NCBI GenBank assembly: GCA_034432655.1
Contig: DAOUBP010000140.1
Coordinates: forward strand, 1 to 22,026
Source: DAOUBP01 sp034432655
GTDB taxonomy: Bacteria; Chloroflexota; Anaerolineae; CG2-30-64-16
Reading direction: 5' to 3'
Length of the DNA stretch: 22,026 nt
Part shown: positions 1 through 8,500 of the stretch, piece by piece
How the letters are laid out: each line of letters begins with the position of its first letter
Numbering within the stretch: the first letter of the stretch is position 1
The notes under the pieces: generated by a model
The model's input: the letters and a program-made list of their open reading frames with translations, nothing else
Told to the model about the DNA's origin: nothing
Database searches by the model: none
Position numbers and translations under genes: made by a program

Positions 1-1103
1 GCATGGACTTCTTCATCGAGGGCGTGCGGGGCGAAGTCCCCGGCAAGGGCAAACCGCTGCAGGGCGAACCCGCTCCGGATGCCATGCTGGCCAAGCGGCC
101 GCCGGTGAAAAACCCCAAAGTTGCCTTCGTCTATGTCGGGCCGGTAGGCGACCTGGGCTGGAGCTATGCGCACGACCAGGGCCGCCTGTACCTGGAGAAG
201 CAACTGGGGGTCGAGACCGCCTTCAGCGAGCTGGTCGCCGAGGGCCCGGATGCCGAACGCGTGATCCGGGATTACGCGCAAAAGGGCTACAACATCATCT
301 TCGCCACCTCATTCGGCTACATGGATTCGGTGATCAACGTGGCGAAGGACTACCCGAATGTCGTCTTCCTGCATGCCACGGGCTACAAGACGGCCGACAA
401 CGTGGGCATCTACGACGGCCGCGGCTATCAGGGCTGGTACCTGGCCGGTATCGTGGCCGGCAAGATGACCAAGAAAAACCTGCTGGGCTATGTTGCGCCC
501 TATCCGATCCCGGAGGTGGTCCGCAACATGAACGCGTTCGCCCTGGGAGCCCGTTCGGTGAACCCCAACGTGACGGTAGTGCCTGTATGGATCTTCAGCT
601 GGTTTGATCCGACCAAAGAGCGTGAAGCCGCTCAAGCCTTGATTGACCAGGGCGCGGATGTGATCGCTCGCGAAAGCGACTCGGTGGAACCTGACAAACT
701 GGCCGAGCAAGAGAAGGTCTACGCAGTCGGTTACAACGCTATCTCGGCCGACGTGGCGCCCAACGCCGTCCTCACTGCGCCCATCTGGAACTGGGGCGTC
801 TACTATGTCAAAGCCGTGGAAGAGGTCATGAACGGCACCTGGACGAACACGCCCATCTGGTGGGGCCTGAAGGAGGGGTTGCTGGACCTGGCGCCCTTCG
901 GCAAGATGGTGCCCGATGACGTGAAAGCACTGGTCCAGAAGGAAAAGCAGCGCATTATCTCCGGGGAGTTCGACGTCTTCGTCGGCCCCATCCGGGATAA
1001 CACGGGCGCATTGCGCGTGCCTGAAGGGGTGACCATGACCGACGAGGAGAAGCTGGCCTTCGATTGGCTGGTTGAAGGCGTGAAGGGGACGATTCCGAAG
1101 TAA
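1..1103 (+). CDS. BMP-family ABC transporter substrate-binding protein, 5'-partial (possible tandem-domain protein)
   Basis: This is an extracytoplasmic binding protein of the BMP/PnrA family, whose known members bind nucleosides, purines or related compounds for ABC import. The visible 366 codons hold a full BMP domain from about residue 37 to the end, with GPVGDLGWSYAHDQG near its start and the Trp-rich ligand-side segment TAPIWNWGVYYVKA. There is no signal peptide or lipobox. The first ATG is at position 3, and the frame is still open at the window edge. Residues 1-14 (MDFFIEGVRGEVPG) resemble the protein's own C-terminal tail (FDWLVEGVKGTIPK), so they look like the end of another BMP domain followed by a linker. 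The true start is therefore probably upstream and the protein may have two BMP domains. It heads operon A. The family call is confident; the ligand cannot be assigned. Confidence 0.85.
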   Translation, partial: MDFFIEGVRGEVPGKGKPLQGEPAPDAMLAKRPPVKNPKVAFVYVGPVGDLGWSYAHDQGRLYLEKQLGVETAFSELVAEGPDAERVIRDYAQKGYNIIFATSFGYMDSVINVAKDYPNVVFLHATGYKTADNVGIYDGRGYQGWYLAGIVAGKMTKKNLLGYVAPYPIPEVVRNMNAFALGARSVNPNVTVVPVWIFSWFDPTKEREAAQALIDQGADVIARESDSVEPDKLAEQEKVYAVGYNAISADVAPNAVLTAPIWNWGVYYVKAVEEVMNGTWTNTPIWWGLKEGLLDLAPFGKMVPDDVKALVQKEKQRIISGEFDVFVGPIRDNTGALRVPEGVTMTDEEKLAFDWLVEGVKGTIPK

Positions 1104-1150
1104 AAAATCTGTTCCAAGGAAAAACAGGGAACTAACCTGAAAAGTGTGCG

Positions 1151-1191
1151 CTTACATGCCAGGCACCTCCGATGTGCCTGGCATGTAAGCA
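1151..1191 (+). promoter_or_regulatory. Perfect 17-bp intercistronic hairpin after the binding-protein gene
   Basis: Arms 1151-1167 and 1175-1191 are exact reverse complements around a 7-nt loop. No T-run follows, so it is not a standard intrinsic terminator. Its place between a binding-protein gene and the ATPase gene fits a 3'-end mRNA-stabilising or attenuating element that lets the binding protein be made in excess. A dispersed REP-like palindrome is the alternative. Confidence 0.7.
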
Positions 1192-1290
1192 AAGGGACTG
1201 GCACTGCCGGTCTCTTCAGGTTCTTGATTTCCCTCAGTTCCTGAATCTCTTTCCGCTCCCTGTCGCACATTTCTATCAAGGAGGATTGTC

Positions 1291-2856
1291 TTGGGCAACC
1301 CCGCTCCTGCCGTCGAGATGTACGGCATCGTCAAGCGATTTCCCGGCGTGCTGGCCAACGATCACGTTGACCTGGTGGTCCAGGTCGGCGAGATCCATGC
1401 GCTGCTAGGAGAAAACGGCGCAGGCAAGAGCACGCTCATGAACATCCTGGCCGGCCTCTACCGCCCGGACGAAGGCCGCATCTTCATCCATGGCAAGCCT
1501 GTCCATTTCCACTCCCCCCGTGACGCCATTGCGGCTGGGATCGGCATGGTACATCAACACTTCATGTTGGTTGAATCGCAGACCGTCGCGGAGAACATCA
1601 TCCTGGGGCTACGCCAGCCACGCTTCCTCTTGAACATGAAGCAGGTCGAACAGGAAGTGACAGCCATGGCCAAACACTATGGCCTGGAAGTGGATCCGAC
1701 GGCGCGCATCTGGCAGCTTTCGGTGGGCGAACAGCAACGGGTGGAGATCCTCAAGGCCCTTTATGTGGGCGCCGACATCCTGATCCTGGATGAACCGACC
1801 GCCGTTTTGACGCCCCAAGAGGCCGACCAGCTCTACGCAACGGTGAAACGCCTGGCGGCTGAGTCCAAGTCGGTCATCTTCATCACACATAAGCTGAACG
1901 AGGTGTACCAGAGCGCCCACCGCGTGACCGTCCTGCGCGGTGGCAAGGTGGTGGGCACCACCTCGCCGGCTGAAACCACCGAGGCGGAGCTGGCACGGAT
2001 GATGGTCGGCCGCGAGGTGTTGTTCTCGCTGGACAAACCATGCGTCCAGCCTGGCCGGCCGGTGCTGGTTCTGGACAAGGTGTGTGCGCAAAACGACAAG
2101 GGATTGCCGGCGCTGCGCAACCTTTCCCTCACCGTCCATGAAGGGGAGATCCTGGGTATTGCCGGGGTGGCAGGCAACGGCCAGCGTGAGCTGGCCGAGG
2201 TCATCACCGGCCTGCGCAAGGCGACCGCCGGGCACATTTATATCTACGATGTGGAGGTGACCAACAAATCGCCGTTCCACATTATCCAGCAGGGCGTCAG
2301 CCACGTGCCGGAGGACCGCCTGGGCATGGGGCTGGTCGGCAACCTCTCCATCGCCGACAACACCGCCCTGAAGGAGTACCGCCAACCGCCCCTGGCCCGT
2401 GGGCCCTTCTTGAACCGAGAGGCCATCATCCGTTTCGCCAGGCATCTGGTCGAAAGCTTTTCCATCAGTGCGCCCAGCGTCAACACGCCGGTGAAACTGC
2501 TCTCCGGCGGCAACTTGCAGCGCGTGATCCTGGCACGTGAGATCATGTCGGCTGGCGAGACGGCTGGTGGGGAAGCGGCGCCAACTAACAATCATCGCGC
2601 GTTGCTGGTGGCCGTGCATCCGACGCGCGGTCTGGATGTGGGCGCGACCGAGTCGGTGCGCAAGATCTTGATTGAGCAGCGCTGCGCCGGCGCAGCCATC
2701 CTCATGATCTCGGAGGACCTGGAGGAGTTGCTGGCCGTCAGCGATCGCATCGCCGTGATCCATGACGGCGAGATCATGGGCGTTGTGTCGGCGGCGTCAG
2801 CCGACGTGGAGCAGATCGGCCTGATGATGGCCGGCAAGAGAGCCGAGGAGCTATGA
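1291..2856 (+). CDS. BMP-type nucleoside/sugar ABC transporter ATPase (two fused ATPase domains), system A
   Basis: This cytoplasmic ATPase powers the system A importer and resembles NupO/YufO- and RbsA-like proteins. The 521 residues contain two ABC domains. The first is canonical: Walker A GENGAGKST at 40-48, signature LSVGEQ at 143-148, Walker B Asp167-Glu168 and switch His200. The second has a degenerate P-loop (AGVAGNGQRE, 291-300) and signature LSGGN at 404-408, as is usual for this family. Residues 419-435 form an Ala/Gly/Glu-rich insertion, about 12 residues longer than in the system B paralogue. The start is TTG at 1291, chosen because AAGGAGG lies at 1278-1284 with a 6-nt spacer; the in-frame ATG at 1318 has no such site. 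The stop overlaps the next start as ATGA. Confidence 0.93.
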   Translation: MGNPAPAVEMYGIVKRFPGVLANDHVDLVVQVGEIHALLGENGAGKSTLMNILAGLYRPDEGRIFIHGKPVHFHSPRDAIAAGIGMVHQHFMLVESQTVAENIILGLRQPRFLLNMKQVEQEVTAMAKHYGLEVDPTARIWQLSVGEQQRVEILKALYVGADILILDEPTAVLTPQEADQLYATVKRLAAESKSVIFITHKLNEVYQSAHRVTVLRGGKVVGTTSPAETTEAELARMMVGREVLFSLDKPCVQPGRPVLVLDKVCAQNDKGLPALRNLSLTVHEGEILGIAGVAGNGQRELAEVITGLRKATAGHIYIYDVEVTNKSPFHIIQQGVSHVPEDRLGMGLVGNLSIADNTALKEYRQPPLARGPFLNREAIIRFARHLVESFSISAPSVNTPVKLLSGGNLQRVILAREIMSAGETAGGEAAPTNNHRALLVAVHPTRGLDVGATESVRKILIEQRCAGAAILMISEDLEELLAVSDRIAVIHDGEIMGVVSAASADVEQIGLMMAGKRAEEL

Positions 2857-3944
2857 GAATCCGCTTTGAAAAACGCCTCGAGCGTTCCCGCACGGTGGCC
2901 CTGCTGGTGCCGGTCGTTTCCCTGGTGTTGGCCTTCGCCCTGGGAGGCATTTTGCTGGCCCTGGCCGGTGCCAACCCCTTCACCACTTACAAAGCCATGC
3001 TGTTGGGGGCTTTCGGCAACCGTTACGCGGTTTCCGAGACCCTGGTAAAGGCGATCCCCTTGATGTTGACCGGCCTGGGCGTCGCCATCGCGTTTCGGAT
3101 GTTGTTCTGGAACATCGGTGCAGAAGGGCAGTTGACCATGGGCGGGTTTGCTGCGGCGGGGTTCGCGTTGTTCATTGCGCCCAAGCTGCCGCCCTGGCTC
3201 GGTCTGCCCGGCGTCATCCTGGTAGGATTCGTGGCCGGTGCCATTTGGGGGGTGATCCCAGCCGCGCTAAAAGCGTTCATCGGGGTCAATGAGATCATCA
3301 CCACCTTGATGATGAATTATATCGCCGTGCTTTGGGTGGAGCATCTCTTCTACGGGCCCTGGAAGGATCCCAAAGGGTACGGCTTTCCTGGCACCGCGGA
3401 ATTCCCGGAGTACACCTGGTTGCCCCGGTTTTTCGGCACGCGCGTGCATCTGGGCATCGTGATCGCCATCGTGGCTGCCGTCCTGCTGTGGGTGATCCTG
3501 TCCCGCACCAAGTGGGGTTATGAGATCCGGGTCATCGGTGAGAACCCGACCGCGGCGCGCTACGCGGGCATCAATTGGGCGCGCAACATCCTGCTGGTCA
3601 TGATCTTGTCGGCCGGGCTGGCCGGGCTGGCCGGCATGGGCGAGGTAGCCGGCATCTCGCACCGCTTGCAGAAGGGTCTCACGGTCGGTTACGGTTATAC
3701 CGCCATCATCGTGGCCTGGTTGGGCAAGCTGAACCCGTGGGCGGTGTTGTTGGTAGCGGTGCTGTTGGCAGGGCTGCTGGTCGGCGGCGATCAAATTCAG
3801 ATCACCATGGGATTGCCGGCCGCGGTCTCCCTGGTGCTGCAAGGCATCATCCTGTTCCTGGTGCTGGGCGGTGAGATCTTCACGCAGTATCGCCTGCGTA
3901 TCGAGCGGCCAGCCAAGGCCCAACTGGTAGGTGACCGACTATGA
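2853..3944 (+). CDS. BMP-type ABC transporter permease, first subunit, system A
   Basis: This is an inner-membrane permease of the branched-chain/ribose-type family (BPD_transp_2; NupP/YufP-like). The 363 residues start with a short basic tail, then a long hydrophobic segment at about 14-38 and multiple further membrane segments. The family motif NIGAEGQ is at 86-92, and a cytoplasmic coupling loop of the type GENPTAARYAGI precedes a Gly/Ala-rich helix (SAGLAGLAGMGEVAG). The start ATG overlaps the ATPase stop (ATGA), and its own stop overlaps the next permease start the same way, so the three genes are probably translationally coupled. It should pair with the 3941-4897 product to form the heterodimeric channel. 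The substrate is inferred from the family only. Confidence 0.92.
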   Translation: MRIRFEKRLERSRTVALLVPVVSLVLAFALGGILLALAGANPFTTYKAMLLGAFGNRYAVSETLVKAIPLMLTGLGVAIAFRMLFWNIGAEGQLTMGGFAAAGFALFIAPKLPPWLGLPGVILVGFVAGAIWGVIPAALKAFIGVNEIITTLMMNYIAVLWVEHLFYGPWKDPKGYGFPGTAEFPEYTWLPRFFGTRVHLGIVIAIVAAVLLWVILSRTKWGYEIRVIGENPTAARYAGINWARNILLVMILSAGLAGLAGMGEVAGISHRLQKGLTVGYGYTAIIVAWLGKLNPWAVLLVAVLLAGLLVGGDQIQITMGLPAAVSLVLQGIILFLVLGGEIFTQYRLRIERPAKAQLVGDRL

Positions 3945-4897
3945 CACTGGCAATGCTTGTCTCGATTCTGGCCGTCACTGTGCGGGCCGGAACTTCTCTG
4001 GTTTTTGCCACCATCGGCGAGATCTACACCGAGCGCTCGGGCATTCTGAACCTGGGGTTGGAAGGGATCATGCTGATGTCAGCCGTGAGCGGGTTTGCGG
4101 CGGCCTACCATTCGGGCCTGGTGGGGGTAGGTGTGTTGGCGGCCATGCTGGTGGGCACCCTCCTGGCCTTGATCCACGCAGTCCTCACCATCACCCTGCG
4201 CGCCGATCAGGTGGTATCGGGCCTGGCCCTCACCATCTTCGCCAGCGGCCTGGCCAGCTTCCTGGGGCAACGGCTGGGGCCGGGCGGCAAGCCGCTGGTC
4301 GGGCTGGTGGGGCCGCGCTTCGAGCGCTTGCCGATCCCAGGCTTGAGCGAACTGCCGGTGGTGGGCCGCGCGTTGTTCCAGCAGGACCTGCTGGTCTATT
4401 GCATGTATCTCCTGGTGCCGTTGGCGGCGTTTTATCTTTATCGCACCCGGCCGGGACTGCATCTGCGCGCGGTGGGCGAGAATCCCCGCACAGCCGACGC
4501 CAAGGGCATCAACGTGGCGCGCACCCGTTACCTGTACACCATGCTGGGCGGCGCGCTGGTGGGCCTGGGCGGCGCGCACCTGTCGCTGTCGTACACTCCT
4601 GGCTGGACGGAGAACCTGACCGGTGGACGCGGGTGGATCGCTATCGCGCTGGTGATCTTCGCCACCTGGGATCCGGTGCGCGCATTGCTGGGCGCCCTGG
4701 TGTTCGGCGGGATTAACGCCATCCAGTTCCGCATGCAAGCGGCCGGCACCACAATCCCGGCCGCATTCCTGGGTATGTTGCCCTATGCCTTCACCATCCT
4801 GGTGCTGGTGGGTATCACGTGGTGGGAGTCGGCCCGCAAGCGGGTAGGCGCGCCGGCCGCGTTGGGGCTGCCGTACGCGCGCGAGGAGAAGCACTGA
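3941..4897 (+). CDS. BMP-type ABC transporter permease, second subunit, system A
   Basis: This is the partner permease (NupQ/YufQ-like), 318 residues, strongly hydrophobic throughout. The N-terminal segment ends in the motif GILNLGLEGIM at 34-44, typical of this subunit, and GENPRTADAKGINVART is the cytoplasmic coupling loop. The start ATG at 3941 overlaps the preceding stop (ATGA). It ends operon A: the next 649 bp contain no plus-strand gene, and a hairpin followed by TTTT lies 38 bp downstream. An imperfect direct repeat begins at its stop codon (AATTTGAAGGCCTCT at 4898, repeated with a 2-bp indel at 5056). Confidence 0.92.
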   Translation: MTLAMLVSILAVTVRAGTSLVFATIGEIYTERSGILNLGLEGIMLMSAVSGFAAAYHSGLVGVGVLAAMLVGTLLALIHAVLTITLRADQVVSGLALTIFASGLASFLGQRLGPGGKPLVGLVGPRFERLPIPGLSELPVVGRALFQQDLLVYCMYLLVPLAAFYLYRTRPGLHLRAVGENPRTADAKGINVARTRYLYTMLGGALVGLGGAHLSLSYTPGWTENLTGGRGWIAIALVIFATWDPVRALLGALVFGGINAIQFRMQAAGTTIPAAFLGMLPYAFTILVLVGITWWESARKRVGAPAALGLPYAREEKH

Positions 4898-4934
4898 AAT
4901 TTGAAGGCCTCTATGCTCTGAAAATCGCCTCCGC

Positions 4935-5013
4935 CCCCTCTGGACTCGAGGCTTTGGCCGGTTGGCCGTGTGACAGAAGAAACCGCCTGCAGGCTCGAAT
5001 CCAGAGGGGTTTT
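4935..5013 (+). terminator. Intrinsic terminator of transport operon A
   Basis: Arms 4935-4950 and 4994-5009 pair over 16 bp with a single C/A mismatch (CCCCTCTGGA with TCCAGAGGGG at the base), followed directly by TTTTC. The 43-nt loop contains a further GGCC-rich palindrome. The long loop is atypical, but stem, U-run and position 38 bp after the last gene support termination. Confidence 0.6.
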
Positions 5014-5024
5014 CATACCTACAA

Positions 5025-5131
5025 GCATCAAGCTAAGCCCGAAACCAGCCAGCTGAATTTGAAAAGGCCTCTCAGGGCCTGAGCACAGTGGCCTCAGCCA
5101 CTTTTCAGCTTCAGACCTATTAGCTTGATGC
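5025..5131. repeat. Nested inverted-repeat structure in the A-PFOR intergenic gap
   Basis: Three levels of pairing are nested. The outer arms GCATCAAGCTAA (5025-5036) and TTAGCTTGATGC (5120-5131) are perfect over 12 bp. The middle arms AGCTGAA (5051-5057) and TTCAGCT (5104-5110) are perfect over 7 bp. The inner hairpins are CTCAGG-G-CCTGAG (5071-5083) and AGTGGC-CTCA-GCCACT (5087-5102), the latter followed by TTT. Read on the minus strand, AGGCC/GGCCT (5080 to 5065) is followed by a short T-run. It could be a bidirectional terminator, a structured RNA or a small palindromic element; the sequence does not decide. Confidence 0.5.
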
Positions 5132-5187
5132 CTATAGTCTTCATGCCCCTCAGTGCCGGTCATGGCAAGAACACTTTTTTCCAGAGC

Positions 5188-5328
5188 TCACCGCGCGATC
5201 TTCCCCGACAGCCGGAACAGATACTTGTTGCCCGGCGCCCTCTCCGTCATGAACCGGCCGGCCCGGCGCTCTTCCCGGCTCATGACCGGCATCTCTTTCT
5301 TGCTGGGGCTTCGTATGACCTCTATCAT
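5188..5328 (-). CDS. Possible 46-residue small protein on the minus strand (unrecognised)
   Basis: The minus strand reads an ATG at 5328-5326 through 46 codons to TGA at 5190-5188. I do not recognise the product. It is basic, and its C-terminal part includes APGNKYLFRLSGKIAR. About 40 of 46 third codon positions are G or C, a bias like real genes of this GC-rich DNA, but a plus-strand frame (5153-5368) shares the same third positions, so the bias does not fix the strand. No convincing ribosome-binding site precedes the first ATG (GGAG is too close), and internal ATGs at codons 13, 16 and 27 are alternatives. It may be a small gene, a decayed fragment or chance. Confidence 0.2.
   Translation of the reverse strand: MIEVIRSPSKKEMPVMSREERRAGRFMTERAPGNKYLFRLSGKIAR
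5300..5328 (+). promoter_or_regulatory. Candidate sigma70-type promoter for the PFOR operon
   Basis: TTGCTG (5300-5305, 3/6 to consensus) and TATCAT (5323-5328, 5/6) are separated by exactly 17 bp. Transcription would begin near 5335, leaving about 210 nt of leader before the PFOR start. The match is modest. A TTGACA at 5365-5370 has no matching -10 box. Confidence 0.3.
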
Positions 5329-5399
5329 ACTCCAAAGGCCCTTTCAGTGCTATTCTGCCAATCGTTGACACAATTGTCCAAATGTCAGCTTCAGACTCT

Positions 5400-5418
5400 G
5401 GGCCGGGTGACCCGGCCC
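5400..5418. promoter_or_regulatory. GC-rich perfect palindrome in the PFOR leader
   Basis: GGGCCGGGTGACCCGGCCC has 9-bp arms around a central G. As RNA it can form an 8-bp stem with a UGA triloop. It lies downstream of the candidate promoter and 128 bp before the PFOR start, with no following T-run. It could be an operator or a leader hairpin; nothing links it to a known regulator. Confidence 0.35.
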
Positions 5419-5546
5419 GGTCTTATCGCGCAGTCCGCGCAAGCTGTTGTGTTTTCTACAGCCTTTTCCAAGCCAGGCCGACTGCGCCGGATCTTCAATC
5501 CTGCGAGGCAGCCATAAGTCTCGTCTCAATATGCGGAGGTAAACAG

Positions 5547-8500
5547 ATGTCCAAGCGCCACGTCGTCACGATTGACGGCAACGAAGCAGCTGCATACATC
5601 GCCCATAAAACCAACGAGGTGATCGCGATCTATCCCATCACTCCGTCGAGCAACATGGGTGAATGGGCCGACACCTGGAGCGCCCAGGGGCGCACCAACA
5701 TTTGGGGCACGGTGCCCCTGGTAGTGGAAATGCAGTCGGAGGGCGGCGCGGCCGGTGCAGTGCACGGCGCACTGCAAACAGGCTCGCTCACCACCACCTT
5801 CACCGCTTCCCAGGGCCTGTTGTTGATGATCCCCAACATGTTCAAGATCGCCGGCGAGTTGACCTCGACGGTGTTCCACGTCTCGGCGCGCACGGTCGCC
5901 ACCCATGCCCTCTCCATTTTCGGCGATCACAGCGATGTGATGTCGGTGCGGGCTACCGGCTGGGCCATGATGTGCAGCAACAGCGTGCAAGAGGTTATGG
6001 ACCTGGCTTTGATCGCCCAGGCCTCCACCCTGCACGCGCGCGTGCCTTTCCTGCACTTCTTCGACGGCTTCCGCACCAGCCACGAGCTGTGCAAGGTGGA
6101 GGAGCTGTCGGATGACGACATCCGGGCCATGATTGACGATGAGCTGGTACTGGCCCATCGTAGACGCGCTTTGAACCCCGAGCGCCCTGTGATTCGCGGC
6201 ACCGCCCAAAACCCGGATGTCTTCTTCCAGGCGCGCGAGGCATGTAACCCCTACTACCTGGCCGTGCCGGGGATCGTCCAGGCCCAGATGGACAAGTTCG
6301 CGCGCATTGTCGGCCGCCAGTATCACCTGTTCGATTACGTGGGCGCGCCGGACGCCGAGCGTGTGGTGGTGATGATGGGCTCGGGCGCGGAAACAGCCCA
6401 TCAGACCGTGGAATACCTGGTCGAGCGCGGGGAGAAGGTGGGTCTGGTGAAGGTGCGCCTCTACCGGCCGTTTAGCGTCGAACATTTCATCAAGGCGTTG
6501 CCCCCCACTGTCAAGGTGATCACGGCGCTGGACCGCACCAAGGAACCCGGCGCGGCCGGCGAGCCGCTCTACACCGACGTTGCAACCGCGGTGGTGGAGA
6601 CCGGCCTGGGCGTAAAGGTGCTGGGCGGCCGCTACGGGCTGGCCAGCAAAGAGTTCACGCCGGCTATGTGTGTGGCCGTGTACGAGAACATGGCCGCCGC
6701 GTCCCCCAAGAACCATTTCACCGTGGGCATCACCGACGACGTGACCAACACCAGCCTGGCCTACGACCCAAACTTCAATATCGAGCCGGCCGACATGGTG
6801 CGGGCACTGTTCTACGGCCTGGGCGCCGACGGCACGGTGGGCGCCAACCACAACTCCATCCGCATCATCGGCACCGAAACCCCCAACAGCGCCCAGGGCT
6901 ACTTCGTCTACGACTCGAAGAAATCGGGCGCGACCACGATCTCGCACTTGCGCTTCGGCCCGCGCGATATCCACGCGCCGTACCTGATCCAAAAGGCCAA
7001 CTTTGTGGCGTGCCATCAGTGGGTTTTCACCGAGCGCTACAACATGCTGGCCAAGGCCGAACCCGGGGCAGTGTTCCTGCTCAACAGCCCCTATGGCCCC
7101 GATGAGGTGTGGGATCACCTGCCGCGCGAGCTGCAAAAGGAGATCGTGGAGAAGCAGATCAAATTCTTCGTCATCGACGCGTACAAGGTGGCAAAGGACA
7201 CCGGCATGGGGGTGCGCATCAACACCATCATGCAGACCTGCTTCTTCGCCATCTCCGGTGTGCTGCCCCGAGACGAGGCTATCGCCAAAATCAAGGAGTC
7301 TATCCGCAAGACGTATGGCCGCCGCGGCGAGGCGGTGGTGCAACAGAACTTTGCTGCGGTGGATCATACCCTGGCCCATCTATACGAGGTGAAGTATCCC
7401 AACGCAGTGACCAGCAGCATCACCATGCCGCCCATCGTGCCGGAAGAGGCCCCGGAATTCGTCAAGACCGTGACAGCCAGGATTATGGCCGGCGAAGGTG
7501 ACAGCCTGCCGGTATCCGCTTTCCCGCCCGACGGCACCTGGCCCACCGCCACCACGCAGTGGGAGAAGCGCAACATCGCGCTGGAGATCCCGGTGTGGGA
7601 TCCAGCTATCTGCATCCAGTGCGGCAAGTGCGCGTTCGTGTGCCCCCATGCGGCCATCCGCACCAAGGTTTACCCGCCCGAGGCGCTGGTAGATGCGCCG
7701 CCCACCTTCAAGGCGGTGGATTACAAAAGTCGTGACCTGCCGGGCATGAAATACACCGTCCAGGTGGCACCGGAAGACTGCACCGGCTGCGGCCTGTGCG
7801 TAGAGGCCTGCCCCGCCAAGAACAAGAGCGAACCGCGGCTGAAGGCCATCAACATGGCGCCGCAGCTACCGCTGCGCGCGACCGAGCGGGAGAACTACCG
7901 CTTCTTCTTCAACCTGCCCGAGCTGGATCGCACCATCCTGCCGCTGAACAACGTGAAGAACTCCCAGCTTCTGCAGCCGCTCTTCGAGTTCTCCGGCGCC
8001 TGTGCCGGCTGCGGCGAGACCCCCTACGTGAAGCTGGTCAGCCAGCTCTTCGGGGACCGCGCCATCATCGCCAACGCGACCGGCTGCTCTTCGATCTATG
8101 GCGGCAACCTGCCCACCACGCCCTGGGCAGTCAACAAAGAGGGCCGCGGCCCGGCCTGGTCCAACAGCCTGTTCGAGGACAACGCCGAGTTCGGCTTCGG
8201 CTTCCGCTTGACCATTGACAAGCAGCGGGAGTACGCAGCCGAGCTGATTGATGCGCATCGCGATGTCATCGGGGATGCATTGGTGGACGAGCTCCTGTCC
8301 GCAGACCAAAGCACCGAGAAGGGGATCGCCGATCAACGGGCGCGCGTCGCCATCCTGAAGCAAAAACTGGCCGGCAACCCCGAGCCGTGGGCCGTGCAGT
8401 TGCTGGAGATCGCCGATGTGCTGGTCAAGCGCTCGGTCTGGATCATCGGCGGTGACGGCTGGGCTTACGACATCGGCTACGGCGGCCTGGATCATGTGCT

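Noticed and set aside
1609..2763. Long minus-strand frame opposite the first ATPase gene, and similar ones opposite PFOR, XDH and ygeY
   Set aside because: These are antisense shadows expected in GC-rich coding DNA; the plus-strand frames carry clear conserved motifs.
3931..4716. Overlapping 261-codon plus-strand frame over the second permease
   Set aside because: Its translation is Gly/Arg/His-rich without motifs, whereas the 3941-4897 frame encodes a clear permease with a coupled start.
4935..5009. tRNA-like stretch: 75 nt long, 7-bp terminal pairing and a CTCGAAT resembling a T-loop
   Set aside because: The presumed T-stem does not pair, there is no D-arm or anticodon arm, and the 16-bp stem plus TTTT is better explained as a terminator.
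5153..5368. 71-codon plus-strand frame starting with GTG
   Set aside because: No ribosome-binding site or recognisable product. Its third-position bias is shared with the opposite minus-strand frame and proves nothing by itself.
5383..5396. TGTCAGCTTCAGAC as a third copy of the GntR operator
   Set aside because: It keeps only TGTCAG and CAGAC with altered spacing and lacks the TGTCAGACA palindrome.
5382..5546. 55-codon N-terminal extension of PFOR
   Set aside because: Homology begins at ATG 5547, which has a good ribosome-binding site; the extension is not recognisable and spans the leader palindrome.
4898..5546. TPP or purine riboswitch before PFOR
   Set aside because: I could not find the conserved cores of either class in the leader; the visible hairpins do not fit those folds.
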